Source: Allomuricauda sp. (GTDB lineage Bacteria; Bacteroidota; Bacteroidia; Flavobacteriales; Flavobacteriaceae). From it: a stretch of 15,201 nt of DNA. The stretch lies in the NCBI GenBank assembly GCA_028289745.1, contig JANQOD010000025.1, positions 1 to 15,201 of the forward strand, given 5' to 3'. The notes under the pieces are model-generated. The model saw only the letters and a program-made list of their open reading frames with translations, made no database searches and had not been told where the DNA came from. The position numbers were made by a program, and so were the translations under genes. Positions within the stretch are counted from its first letter, which is position 1, and every line of letters begins with the position of its first letter. Shown here piece by piece: positions 6,146 through 11,733 of the stretch.

Positions 6146-7096
6146 CTATTTCAAAAGCTCGATGATCTGGGAGGCCAGTTCAAGGCCAATTCGGTCTTGG
6201 GCTTCATTGGTGGCTGCCCCTATATGGGGGGTAAGCGAAACTTTCGGATGCATCAACAACTGAACTTCTGGCCGCGGTTCAGACTCGAACACATCGAGTC
6301 CGGCAAATGAGACCTTTCCTTTTCCCAATGCCTCTACCAAGGCAATTTCATCGACGACGCCGCCGCGCGCTGCATTGATTATGGCGGCCCCTTCTTTCAT
6401 AATATTGAATTCTTTTTTGCCCAATACGTAGTCTTTTTGGGCGGGCACGTGTACCGTTACAAAATCAGCACTTTTCAACACGGCCTCCTTGGTCTCGCTC
6501 TTGAGGTCAAAGCTTATGGACCGTTCATCATAAAATGACAGTTTTATTGTGGCTTCCGGCACGTACATGTCATGGTACATGACCTTCATACCGACACCCA
6601 GGGCAATTTTGGCCGTTGCTTGGCCGATACGACCGAAACCAATGACCCCTAAGGTTTTTCCGCGAAGCTCAACGCCACCTCCATAGCTTTTTTTCAGTTC
6701 CTTGAACTTCGAATCGCCTTCCAAGGGCATGTTGCGATTGGAATCGTGCAGAAAGCGTACCCCGCCGAACAAATGTGCGAAAACCAACTCTGCCACCGAT
6801 TCTGAAGAGGCGGCCGGGGTATTGATGACATGAATTCCTTTTGACTTGGCATAATCAACATCGATATTGTCCATGCCCACTCCGCCGCGGCCGACCAACT
6901 TGAGGTTTGGGCAGGCGTCTATCAAGTCTTTGCGCACTTTGGTCGCACTGCGCACCAATAGCGCTGCCACGCTGTTATCATTGATGTAGTTTTCAAGCTG
7001 TTCTTGCGCCACTTTGGTGGTCAATACTTCAAAACCATTATCTTCTAGGGCGCTTTTGCCCGCATTTGAAATGCCATCGTTGGCCAATATTTTCAT
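6146..7096 (-). CDS. serA: D-3-phosphoglycerate dehydrogenase, short form (D-2-hydroxyacid dehydrogenase family)
   Basis: 316 residues. It oxidises 3-phosphoglycerate to 3-phosphohydroxypyruvate with NAD, the first committed step of serine synthesis, in the cytoplasm. The N-terminal substrate lobe has LKLVGRGGVGMDNIDVDYA (66-84). The Rossmann part begins with LGVIGFGRIG (149-158), the GxGxxG nucleotide loop. The catalytic triad is in place: Arg244 in NAARGGVVDE, Glu273 in DVFESEP and His291 in TPHIGAAT. The chain ends at 316, so it lacks the ACT domain that gives serine feedback in the long E. coli type. serC lies upstream on the same strand and supplies the next enzyme, which supports the serA call over other 2-hydroxyacid dehydrogenases. 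The start overlaps the stop of an upstream 62-codon ORF as ATGA. Regulation is probably transcriptional from the serC promoter. Confidence 0.93.
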   Translation of the reverse strand: MKILANDGISNAGKSALEDNGFEVLTTKVAQEQLENYINDNSVAALLVRSATKVRKDLIDACPNLKLVGRGGVGMDNIDVDYAKSKGIHVINTPAASSESVAELVFAHLFGGVRFLHDSNRNMPLEGDSKFKELKKSYGGGVELRGKTLGVIGFGRIGQATAKIALGVGMKVMYHDMYVPEATIKLSFYDERSISFDLKSETKEAVLKSADFVTVHVPAQKDYVLGKKEFNIMKEGAAIINAARGGVVDEIALVEALGKGKVSFAGLDVFESEPRPEVQLLMHPKVSLTPHIGAATNEAQDRIGLELASQIIELLK

Positions 7097-7281
7097 CTGT
7101 ATAAAATTTTGTGATAAATCGGTAATAAAGGCATTCCAAAAGTTGTTGCTGATGGAGCCACTTTGCTCTCGCCTGTCAGGCGGGCAAGTTCGTATAAACT
7201 TATTTTTATCATGTTCGATACCGTATGCACAACAAGGTCTTTGCCCATATCATGTTCTTCTTTATTGATCGATATGATCAC
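7093..7281 (-). CDS. Doubtful 62-codon ORF between serC and serA
   Basis: A frame with a GTG start at 7279-7281 begins three bases after the serC stop and ends overlapping the serA ATG as ATGA, spacing that would suit translational coupling. The product (MIISINKEEHDMGKDLVVHT..., ending ...PLLPIYHKILYR) has no signal, no membrane helix and no motif I know. Residues about 33-38 (ARLTGE) are encoded by the GC-rich palindrome at 7170-7182, which looks like a noncoding repeat, so the frame may be chance. The alternative is a 188-base spacer within the ser operon. If it is not a gene, I see nothing else here except that palindrome. Confidence 0.3.
   Translation of the reverse strand: MIISINKEEHDMGKDLVVHTVSNMIKISLYELARLTGESKVAPSATTFGMPLLPIYHKILYR
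7168..7184. repeat. GC-rich palindrome between serC and serA
   Basis: CGCCTG-T-CAGGCG (7170-7182) is a perfect inverted repeat with a one-base centre. The next positions add a T/G wobble and a C-G pair out to 7168/7184. It resembles the dispersed GCCTG...CAGGC palindromes I recall from flavobacterial intergenic regions. A single copy is visible here, so repeat status cannot be proved from this window. Confidence 0.5.
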
Positions 7282-7284
7282 GTA

Positions 7285-8349
7285 TCACCCCTTTTTTTCA
7301 AGATCGCTCATAATATCGACCAAGGTACCCACACTTTCTAAAGTCATCGCATTGTACATAGAGGCGCGGTAGCCCCCTACGGAACGGTGCCCTTTGATAC
7401 CGCTTATGCCCGCTTCTTTGCACAGCGTATCAAAGGTTTCTTTTAGTGTTTCATCGGTGATATTGAAAGTGGCGTTCATGTTTGAACGGTCTTCTTTGGC
7501 CGCAAAACCCGCAAAAACGGGATTCAAATCGATCTCTGAATAAATAAGGTTGGCCTTTTTTTCATTGATTTCTTCAATAGCCGCTATTCCACCCAAGTCT
7601 TTGAGCCATTGCATCGTGAGCATCGATACATACACTGCAAAAACAGCAGGTGTGTTGAACATGCTATCTTTGGCAATGTGAACGTTATAGTCGAGCATCG
7701 AGGGAACCTTTCGGCTTACTTTGCCCAGAATATCCTCTTTGACCACCACAAGGGTCGTGCCTGCCGGGCCCATGTTTTTCTGTGCCCCTGCGTAGATAAG
7801 GTCGAATTGTGAGAAATCAAGTTCACGCGAGAAGATGTCAGAACTCATATCGCAGACCAAGGGTGCTCCGGTTTTTGGAAATTCTCTTATCTGTGTGCCA
7901 AAAATGGTATTGTTTGAGGTAAGGTGTAGGTAATCTAAGCCTGATGGTATTTTATAGCCCTTTGGGATGTAACTGAAATTCTGGTCTTGTGATGAGGCCA
8001 CCTCGACCACATCGCCGAGAAGCCTGGCCTCTTTGATGGCTTTTAGGCTCCAAGTACCCGTATTTACATAACCTGCTTTCTTTTCCAAAAGATTGTAGGC
8101 CGTCATTAAAAACTGGGTGCTTGCGCCCCCTTGCAAGAATAGGGCAGAATAGCCTTTTCCCTCTAACCCCAAGAGTTCCAAAGCCAATGAACGGGCTTTT
8201 TCCATTATGGCCACGAATTCTTTGCTTCGATGCGATATTTCGATCAGTGAAAGACCGATACCATCTAACTCTATGACTGCCTCGGCCGCCTTTTTCATGA
8301 CTTCTTTGGGCAAAATACAGGGGCCTGCGCTAAAATTGTGTTTTTTCAT
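7285..8349 (-). CDS. serC: Phosphoserine aminotransferase
   Basis: 354 residues, the normal family length. It transfers the amino group of glutamate to 3-phosphohydroxypyruvate, giving phosphoserine; members also act in pyridoxal phosphate synthesis in some bacteria. Visible family features: the start MKKHNFSAGPCILPKEV, the substrate and cofactor loop FLQGGAST (71-78), CDMSSD (166-171) with the Asp that contacts the PLP ring nitrogen, YAGAQKNMGPAG (186-197) with Lys191 as the Schiff-base lysine, and the C-terminal GHRSVGGYRASMYNA (320-334) that binds the phosphate carboxylate. It is a fold-type I PLP enzyme, a cytoplasmic dimer in known members. serA follows downstream on the same strand, so the two consecutive steps are probably co-transcribed. 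The phosphatase serB is not in this window. Confidence 0.96.
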   Translation of the reverse strand: MKKHNFSAGPCILPKEVMKKAAEAVIELDGIGLSLIEISHRSKEFVAIMEKARSLALELLGLEGKGYSALFLQGGASTQFLMTAYNLLEKKAGYVNTGTWSLKAIKEARLLGDVVEVASSQDQNFSYIPKGYKIPSGLDYLHLTSNNTIFGTQIREFPKTGAPLVCDMSSDIFSRELDFSQFDLIYAGAQKNMGPAGTTLVVVKEDILGKVSRKVPSMLDYNVHIAKDSMFNTPAVFAVYVSMLTMQWLKDLGGIAAIEEINEKKANLIYSEIDLNPVFAGFAAKEDRSNMNATFNITDETLKETFDTLCKEAGISGIKGHRSVGGYRASMYNAMTLESVGTLVDIMSDLEKKG

Positions 8350-8450
8350 CCTACAAAAATTAAGCGATAAAGGTCTGAATTTTTAATGGAAAGAAAAACG
8401 AATAATAAGGGTAAAAAAAGACAATGTCATTTAGCTTCTTGGTTACACGC

Positions 8451-8484
8451 CAAATATAACGGATAATCGGGTTTTCAGGTTCAA
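8451..8484 (-). promoter_or_regulatory. Candidate serC promoter
   Basis: TATATTTG on the minus strand (8458 to 8451) matches the Bacteroidota -7 consensus TAnnTTTG. A TTG lies 23 bases upstream (8484-8482), at the upper limit of known spacing. The predicted start of transcription would leave a leader of roughly 95 bases before the serC ATG. Confidence 0.45.
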
Positions 8485-8501
8485 GATTGCCAGGTCTAAA
8501 A

Positions 8502-8529
8502 GTAGTCAGTAGTCGGTAGTCGGTAGTGG
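8502..8529. repeat. Short heptanucleotide array, four units
   Basis: Four consecutive 7-base units: GTAGTCA, GTAGTCG, GTAGTCG, GTAGTGG. Its reverse complement (units such as CTACCGA and CTACTGA) resembles the units of the longer array at 8600-8767, so the two arrays are inverted relative to each other. It is in the spacer right of serC. Confidence 0.8.
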
Positions 8530-8555
8530 CCGATTTGTTCGGGGTTCGGTCTTGT

Positions 8556-8584
8556 ATCTCTTTTTCGATTATCTCTTTTTCGAT
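8556..8584. repeat. 15-base direct repeat between the two heptad arrays
   Basis: ATCTCTTTTTCGATT (8556-8570) is followed directly by ATCTCTTTTTCGAT (8571-8584). It lies in the 70-base stretch between the arrays. The 406-base region 8350-8755 contains this, the serC promoter candidate and the arrays, and no credible gene. Confidence 0.75.
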
Positions 8585-8599
8585 CAAAGTTCAAATGCC

Positions 8600-8767
8600 G
8601 TTTACCGCTTTCCGCTTATCGCTCACTGCCTACTGCTCACTGCATACTGCTTACCGCTTACCGCTTACCGCTTACTGCTTACCGCTTACCGCTTACTGCT
8701 TACCGCTTGCCGCTCACCGCTTACCGCTTACCGTCTATCGTCTACTGTCTACCGTCTACTGTCTATC
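8600..8767. repeat. Heptanucleotide tandem array, 24 units
   Basis: Exactly 24 in-register 7-base units fill 168 bases. The commonest is GCTTACC, with variants GCTTACT, GCTCACT, GCTTATC, and at the right end GTCTACT, GTCTACC and GTCTATC. Variation is mostly C/T at fixed positions, so the register is unbroken although units differ. There are no unique spacers, so it is not a CRISPR array. The right end (8756-8767) overlaps the last codons of the acyl-CoA reductase gene. It recalls heptad repeats in cyanobacterial and flavobacterial intergenic DNA. Confidence 0.92.
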
Positions 8768-9832
8768 GCCCGGGTTCTTAACCCCAAGTCCCAGTTTCAA
8801 CAGAAAATCAACAGTATCGATTCCGTCGGCATAATCATTCGGTTTTGGTTTCTGGGTCTGGCCAAAATTGATTTCATTTTCAAGGTTCATTTGCGCTACC
8901 ACGCACTGTAGATTATCTTTCTTTTCATTGAGTTTTTGCACAAGGGCCTCTACCGTGCCATATTCTTCATAAAAAAGTGCCGCAATAGGGGAATGAAGGC
9001 CTTGGTCTTCCTTTAAAATAATGAATCCGTTGTCTAAAATCTGAAACCCGCTCATTAGGTAAACGGCCTTGTTATAGTCATAGTTGTTGGCGTATTTATG
9101 ATGGTCGATCATGGATTTGTACCCAAACACTGCATTGAAAAACTTGTCAAGATCATAGCCTTTGGGCACAAAAAGTTTTGAGACGTTTCGACAACCAAGT
9201 CCGAAATATCGAAAAATGTCCTCACCCAAGGCTTCTAGATCTTCTTTGGTTTCCTTGCCCGAGAGTACCGCAATTGAAGTTCTATTTTTTCTAATGATAT
9301 GCGGATACCCCTTAAAGTAATACTCAAAATAACGCGCGGTATTGTTGCTTCCTGTGGCGATTACGGCATCAAAGTCTTCGATTTTGCCATCTGCGAATAG
9401 AACCCTGTTTCTTAAAAGAGGCTCTTCTTTCATTAAAAATGCCGAAAGCGCCGGCAAAAGATCCCTATCGTTCGATGACAGTTTACATAGCACCTTGTTG
9501 CCGGTGACCAACACCGATAGAAAATCGTGAAAACCAACGAGGGGAATATTGCCTGCCATAATAATGGCAATGGTTTTTGAAGACCTGCTTTGTGGAATGT
9601 CATACACTTCAAGCCAACTTTCAAGGTTCTTGGCGGTCAAGGTTTCTGCCCATTGTCGTAACGCGAATAAGATGTTATCTCGTGTGAACCAACCGTTTTG
9701 TTGTTCGGCTTTTGCCACGGCATCGTTCAATGGTACAAGGCTGGCTTTCTTCGAATTGTCATTTTCACAAAAATCACCTAGATAATTGCCGAGTTTAACA
9801 AAAGCGTTCAATATTTTGTTCCGTTCTGCCAT
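8756..9832 (-). CDS. LuxC-like acyl-CoA reductase
   Basis: 358 residues. LuxC-type enzymes reduce an activated fatty acyl group to the aldehyde with NADPH through an acyl-cysteine intermediate, in the cytoplasm. The aldehyde-dehydrogenase-type fold is seen in IAIIMAGNIPLVGFHDFLSV (88-107), VLCKLSSNDRDLLP (114-127), DAVIATGSNN (155-164) and RKNRTSIAVLSG (181-192). The probable nucleophile is Cys214 in FGLGCRNVSKLFVPKG (210-225). SMIDHHKYANNYDYN (240-254) is also characteristic. No luciferase or other lux genes are present, so light production is not implied; a role in lipid or aldehyde metabolism is more likely but unproved. The last four codons and the stop lie inside the heptad array, so the tail GDRQ is repeat-encoded. 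It is divergent from the ferredoxin gene across an 86-base gap. Residue match is good; the exact substrate is unknown. Confidence 0.88.
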   Translation of the reverse strand: MAERNKILNAFVKLGNYLGDFCENDNSKKASLVPLNDAVAKAEQQNGWFTRDNILFALRQWAETLTAKNLESWLEVYDIPQSRSSKTIAIIMAGNIPLVGFHDFLSVLVTGNKVLCKLSSNDRDLLPALSAFLMKEEPLLRNRVLFADGKIEDFDAVIATGSNNTARYFEYYFKGYPHIIRKNRTSIAVLSGKETKEDLEALGEDIFRYFGLGCRNVSKLFVPKGYDLDKFFNAVFGYKSMIDHHKYANNYDYNKAVYLMSGFQILDNGFIILKEDQGLHSPIAALFYEEYGTVEALVQKLNEKKDNLQCVVAQMNLENEINFGQTQKPKPNDYADGIDTVDFLLKLGLGVKNPGDRQ

Positions 9833-9836
9833 TAAA

Positions 9837-9868
9837 TTTGTAATACAATTGCGCAGGGGTTATTTTTG
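9837..9868 (+). promoter_or_regulatory. Promoter of the ferredoxin gene
   Basis: TTTG at 9837-9840 and TATTTTTG at 9861-9868 are separated by 20 bases and fit the Bacteroidota housekeeping consensus TTG-N17-23-TAnnTTTG exactly. Transcription would start near 9874, leaving a leader of about 45 bases before the ATG at 9919. This is the best promoter match in the window. Confidence 0.65.
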
Positions 9869-9879
9869 TGTAAAAATAA
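9860..9879. repeat. Dyad-symmetric AT element in the divergent promoter region
   Basis: TTATTTTT (9860-9867), GTGT, then AAAAATAA (9872-9879) form perfect 8-base arms around a 4-base centre, overlapping the ferredoxin -7 box. The opposite strand reads TATTTTTA here, one base off a -7 box, so it could serve both directions or be an operator. Confidence 0.5.
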
Positions 9880-9918
9880 GCATGCCGTTGAGAAACCGGC
9901 GCTAAGAAAAAGAAAATC

Positions 9919-10272
9919 ATGGCAATCATTATTACAGACGAGTGTATCAATTGTGGGGCCTGTGAACCTGAATGCCCCAATACGGCCATTTATGAGGGCG
10001 CCGATGAGTGGCGTTATGCAGATGGCACCTCATTAGAAGGTGATGTGGTACTGCCAGATGGCAAGGCCGTGAATGCTGAAGAGGTACAAGAACCCATAAG
10101 CGATGAAATCTATTATATCGCTCCCGACAAATGTACAGAGTGCATGGGCTTTCACGAAGAGCCCCAATGCGCTGCCGTTTGCCCTGTTGACTGTTGTGTG
10201 CCGGATGAAGACCGTGTCGAAACCGAGGAAGAACTCTTGGGCAAGCAACGGTTCATGCACCCAGAAGAATGA
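9919..10272 (+). CDS. Two-cluster [4Fe-4S] ferredoxin
   Basis: 117 residues, a small cytoplasmic electron carrier. The first cluster motif is Cys9, Cys12, Cys15, Cys19-Pro (CxxCxxCxxxCP). The second is Cys72, Cys75, Cys84, Cys88-Pro, with eight residues between the second and third Cys (CxxC-x8-CxxxCP), the arrangement of the Allochromatium/Azotobacter (YfhL-like) ferredoxins. About 50 residues separate the clusters (20-71), longer than in minimal clostridial ferredoxins and very acidic. Extra Cys92 and Cys93 follow the last ligand. The C-terminal tail is EELLGKQRFMHPEE. It has its own promoter and a terminator 26 bases after the stop. Partner enzymes are not shown; divergent pairing with the acyl-CoA reductase gene may be only positional, as I recall that order from other flavobacterial genomes. 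Confidence 0.93.
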   Translation: MAIIITDECINCGACEPECPNTAIYEGADEWRYADGTSLEGDVVLPDGKAVNAEEVQEPISDEIYYIAPDKCTECMGFHEEPQCAAVCPVDCCVPDEDRVETEEELLGKQRFMHPEE

Positions 10273-10298
10273 CATTGTTTATAATTGGAGTAAATTGG

Positions 10299-10324
10299 CC
10301 GGGTCGTCATGACTCGGTTTTTTT
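10299..10324 (+). terminator. Rho-independent terminator after the ferredoxin gene
   Basis: CCGGGTC (10299-10305) pairs with GACTCGG (10311-10317), with one G/T wobble, around the loop GTCAT and is followed by seven T (10318-10324). The ATG of the next small ORF begins at the very next base. Confidence 0.88.
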
Positions 10325-10450
10325 ATGGAAAAGAAAAAAGAGTATAACGGTTTTTGGAAACAGGCGGGATGCATACTATCTGTAATTGCCATATTGGCCT
10401 TTCTGGTAATTTTGGCACTGTTCATCTATTTTGCGATCAAGCGGGTTTAG
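10325..10450 (+). CDS. 41-residue single-helix membrane peptide
   Basis: ATG at 10325, TAG at 10448-10450. The product is a basic head MEKKKEYNGFWKQAG, a 23-residue hydrophobic helix (about 16-38, CILSVIAILAFLVILALFIYF...), and a short basic tail AIKRV. Basic residues on both sides do not decide the orientation. I know no family. Support for its being a gene: coherent membrane-peptide composition, clear reading frame, and a second terminator six bases after its stop, which brackets it as a unit. Against it: only 42 codons, and the ATG lies right at the T-tract of the ferredoxin terminator, so expression needs read-through or a promoter inside or before that hairpin. A one-mismatch -7 box (TATAATTG, 10280-10287) is a candidate, which would put the hairpin in its leader. 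Confidence 0.55.
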   Translation: MEKKKEYNGFWKQAGCILSVIAILAFLVILALFIYFAIKRV

Positions 10451-10455
10451 AAACC

Positions 10456-10476
10456 GGGGCAAAGCCCCATTTTTTT
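10456..10476 (+). terminator. Rho-independent terminator after the small membrane peptide ORF
   Basis: GGGGC (10456-10460) pairs with GCCCC (10464-10468) around AAA and is followed by A and seven T (10470-10476). It is only six bases after the 41-codon ORF, and it precedes the ychF promoter. Confidence 0.8.
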
Positions 10477-10488
10477 AAAACTTCAACT

Positions 10489-10496
10489 TATCTTTG
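10489..10496 (+). promoter_or_regulatory. Candidate ychF promoter, -7 element
   Basis: TATCTTTG matches TAnnTTTG exactly and ends 19 bases before the ychF ATG. The -33 region would fall in the preceding terminator T-tract and shows no clear TTG, so this is a partial match. Confidence 0.5.
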
Positions 10497-10515
10497 CGGC
10501 CATTAAATTTTAAGA

Positions 10516-11610
10516 ATGAAAGCTGGAATCGTAGGATTGCCAAATGTCGGAAAATCGACACTTTTCAACTGTCTCTCAAATGCCAAGGCGCAAAGTGCCA
10601 ACTTTCCGTTCTGTACCATTGAGCCAAATATCGGAGTGGTCAATGTACCTGACGTACGTTTAGAAAAATTGGAAGAATTGGTGCGTCCGCAAAGGGTAGT
10701 GCCAGCTACTGTCGAAATTGTCGATATCGCCGGTTTGGTAAAAGGGGCCAGCAAGGGCGAAGGTCTGGGAAACCAGTTTTTGGGCAATATTCGGGAGACC
10801 GATGCCATTCTTCATGTGCTGCGCTGCTTCGATAATGATAATGTGGTGCATGTCGACGGTTCGGTAGATCCCATTCGCGATAAAGAGACCATCGATATCG
10901 AACTTCAATTGCGCGATCTAGAGAGCGTTGAGAAAAAATTGGATAAGGTAAACCGTGCGGCCAAAACCGGTAACAAAGAGGCCCAGAAAGAGGCAGCCGT
11001 GCTCAATGTACTGAAATCGGGCTTGGAATCGGGAGTTTCAGTGCGTGCCATTGAAGTGGCGCTTGATGACCGTACCGAATTTGTAAGGCCCTTGCAACTG
11101 ATCACCGATAAGCCTGTCATGTACGTCTGCAATGTCGATGAGGCCGCTGCGGTCGAGGGTAATGCCTATGTCGAAAAGGTGAAGAAAGCCGTGGTCGATG
11201 AAGATGCAGAAGTCATTTTCTTGGCCGTGGGCACCGAGGCAGACATCACCGAGTTGGAAACCTACGATGAACGCCAGCTCTTCTTGGAAGATTTGGGATT
11301 GTCAGAGCCCGGTTCGGCAAAATTGATTCGTGGCGCCTATAAATTGTTGAATTTGGAGACGTATTTCACGGCCGGTGAAAAAGAGGTACGTGCCTGGACC
11401 ATCAAAAAGGGATCGACCGCTCCCCAGGCAGCGGGTGTGATCCACACTGATTTTGAGAAGGGCTTTATTCGCGCTGAGGTCATTTCGTACAACGATTATG
11501 TGCAATATGGCAGCGAGGCCAAAGTCAAAGAGGCCGGCAAGATGCGGGTCGAGGGCAAAGACTATGTGGTCAAAGACGGTGACGTGATGCACTTTAGGTT
11601 CAATGTTTGA
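10516..11610 (+). CDS. ychF: Redox-regulated ATPase YchF (Obg-family P-loop protein)
   Basis: 364 residues, the family length. A translation-factor-class P-loop NTPase that binds ribosomes and prefers ATP to GTP. Motifs: G1 GLPNVGKST (7-15), the switch region NFPFCTIEPNIG (29-40), G3 DIAGLVKGASKGEGLGNQFL (70-89), and NVDE (206-209) in place of the GTP-specific NKxD, the change that explains the ATP preference. A coiled hairpin follows the G3 region (about 125-175). The C-terminal TGS domain is about 280-364 (YFTAGEKEVRAWTIKKGSTA, then VMHFRFNV). Known members are inhibited by oxidative stress through redox-sensitive cysteines. It has its own candidate promoter and ends 123 bases before parE; the gap 11611-11733 has only the parE promoter candidate. 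Confidence 0.97.
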   Translation: MKAGIVGLPNVGKSTLFNCLSNAKAQSANFPFCTIEPNIGVVNVPDVRLEKLEELVRPQRVVPATVEIVDIAGLVKGASKGEGLGNQFLGNIRETDAILHVLRCFDNDNVVHVDGSVDPIRDKETIDIELQLRDLESVEKKLDKVNRAAKTGNKEAQKEAAVLNVLKSGLESGVSVRAIEVALDDRTEFVRPLQLITDKPVMYVCNVDEAAAVEGNAYVEKVKKAVVDEDAEVIFLAVGTEADITELETYDERQLFLEDLGLSEPGSAKLIRGAYKLLNLETYFTAGEKEVRAWTIKKGSTAPQAAGVIHTDFEKGFIRAEVISYNDYVQYGSEAKVKEAGKMRVEGKDYVVKDGDVMHFRFNV

Positions 11611-11683
11611 TTGCTCGCCGACCTACATTTCTTATGAATAGAGTTATTAAAAAGCGCTGTTGATTACTTTCTTGGCACTACAT

Positions 11684-11713
11684 TTTGATTTTTGGCCCTA
11701 AATTTTATATTAG
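11684..11713 (+). promoter_or_regulatory. Candidate parE promoter
   Basis: TTTG at 11684-11687 and TATATTAG at 11706-11713 are 18 bases apart; the second has one mismatch to TAnnTTTG. A transcript would start near 11720, after the upstream TTG codon at 11692, which supports the start at 11734 over the longer frame. Confidence 0.4.
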
Positions 11714-11733
11714 CTAGGATAAACCCTGAACAA

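Noticed and set aside
8360..8587. Minus-strand frame of 75 codons right of serC
   Set aside because: Its start (MIEKEIIEKEIQD) is just the translated 15-base direct repeat, and the rest crosses the short heptad array and the serC promoter region; no protein-like features.
8600..8767. CRISPR array
   Set aside because: Units are 7 bases and contiguous with no unique spacers, and no cas genes are present.
8526..8911. Two plus-strand frames rich in LTAYCLPLTAYRL repeats
   Set aside because: They are heptad-array translations in two frames, antisense at the right end to the acyl-CoA reductase.
8756..9832. Bioluminescence gene
   Set aside because: Only the LuxC-like reductase is present; no luciferase subunits, LuxD or LuxE nearby.
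11692..11733. Longer parE start at a TTG codon
   Set aside because: The added 14 residues match nothing in the family and the candidate -7 box lies within them; the ATG at 11734 gives the usual length.
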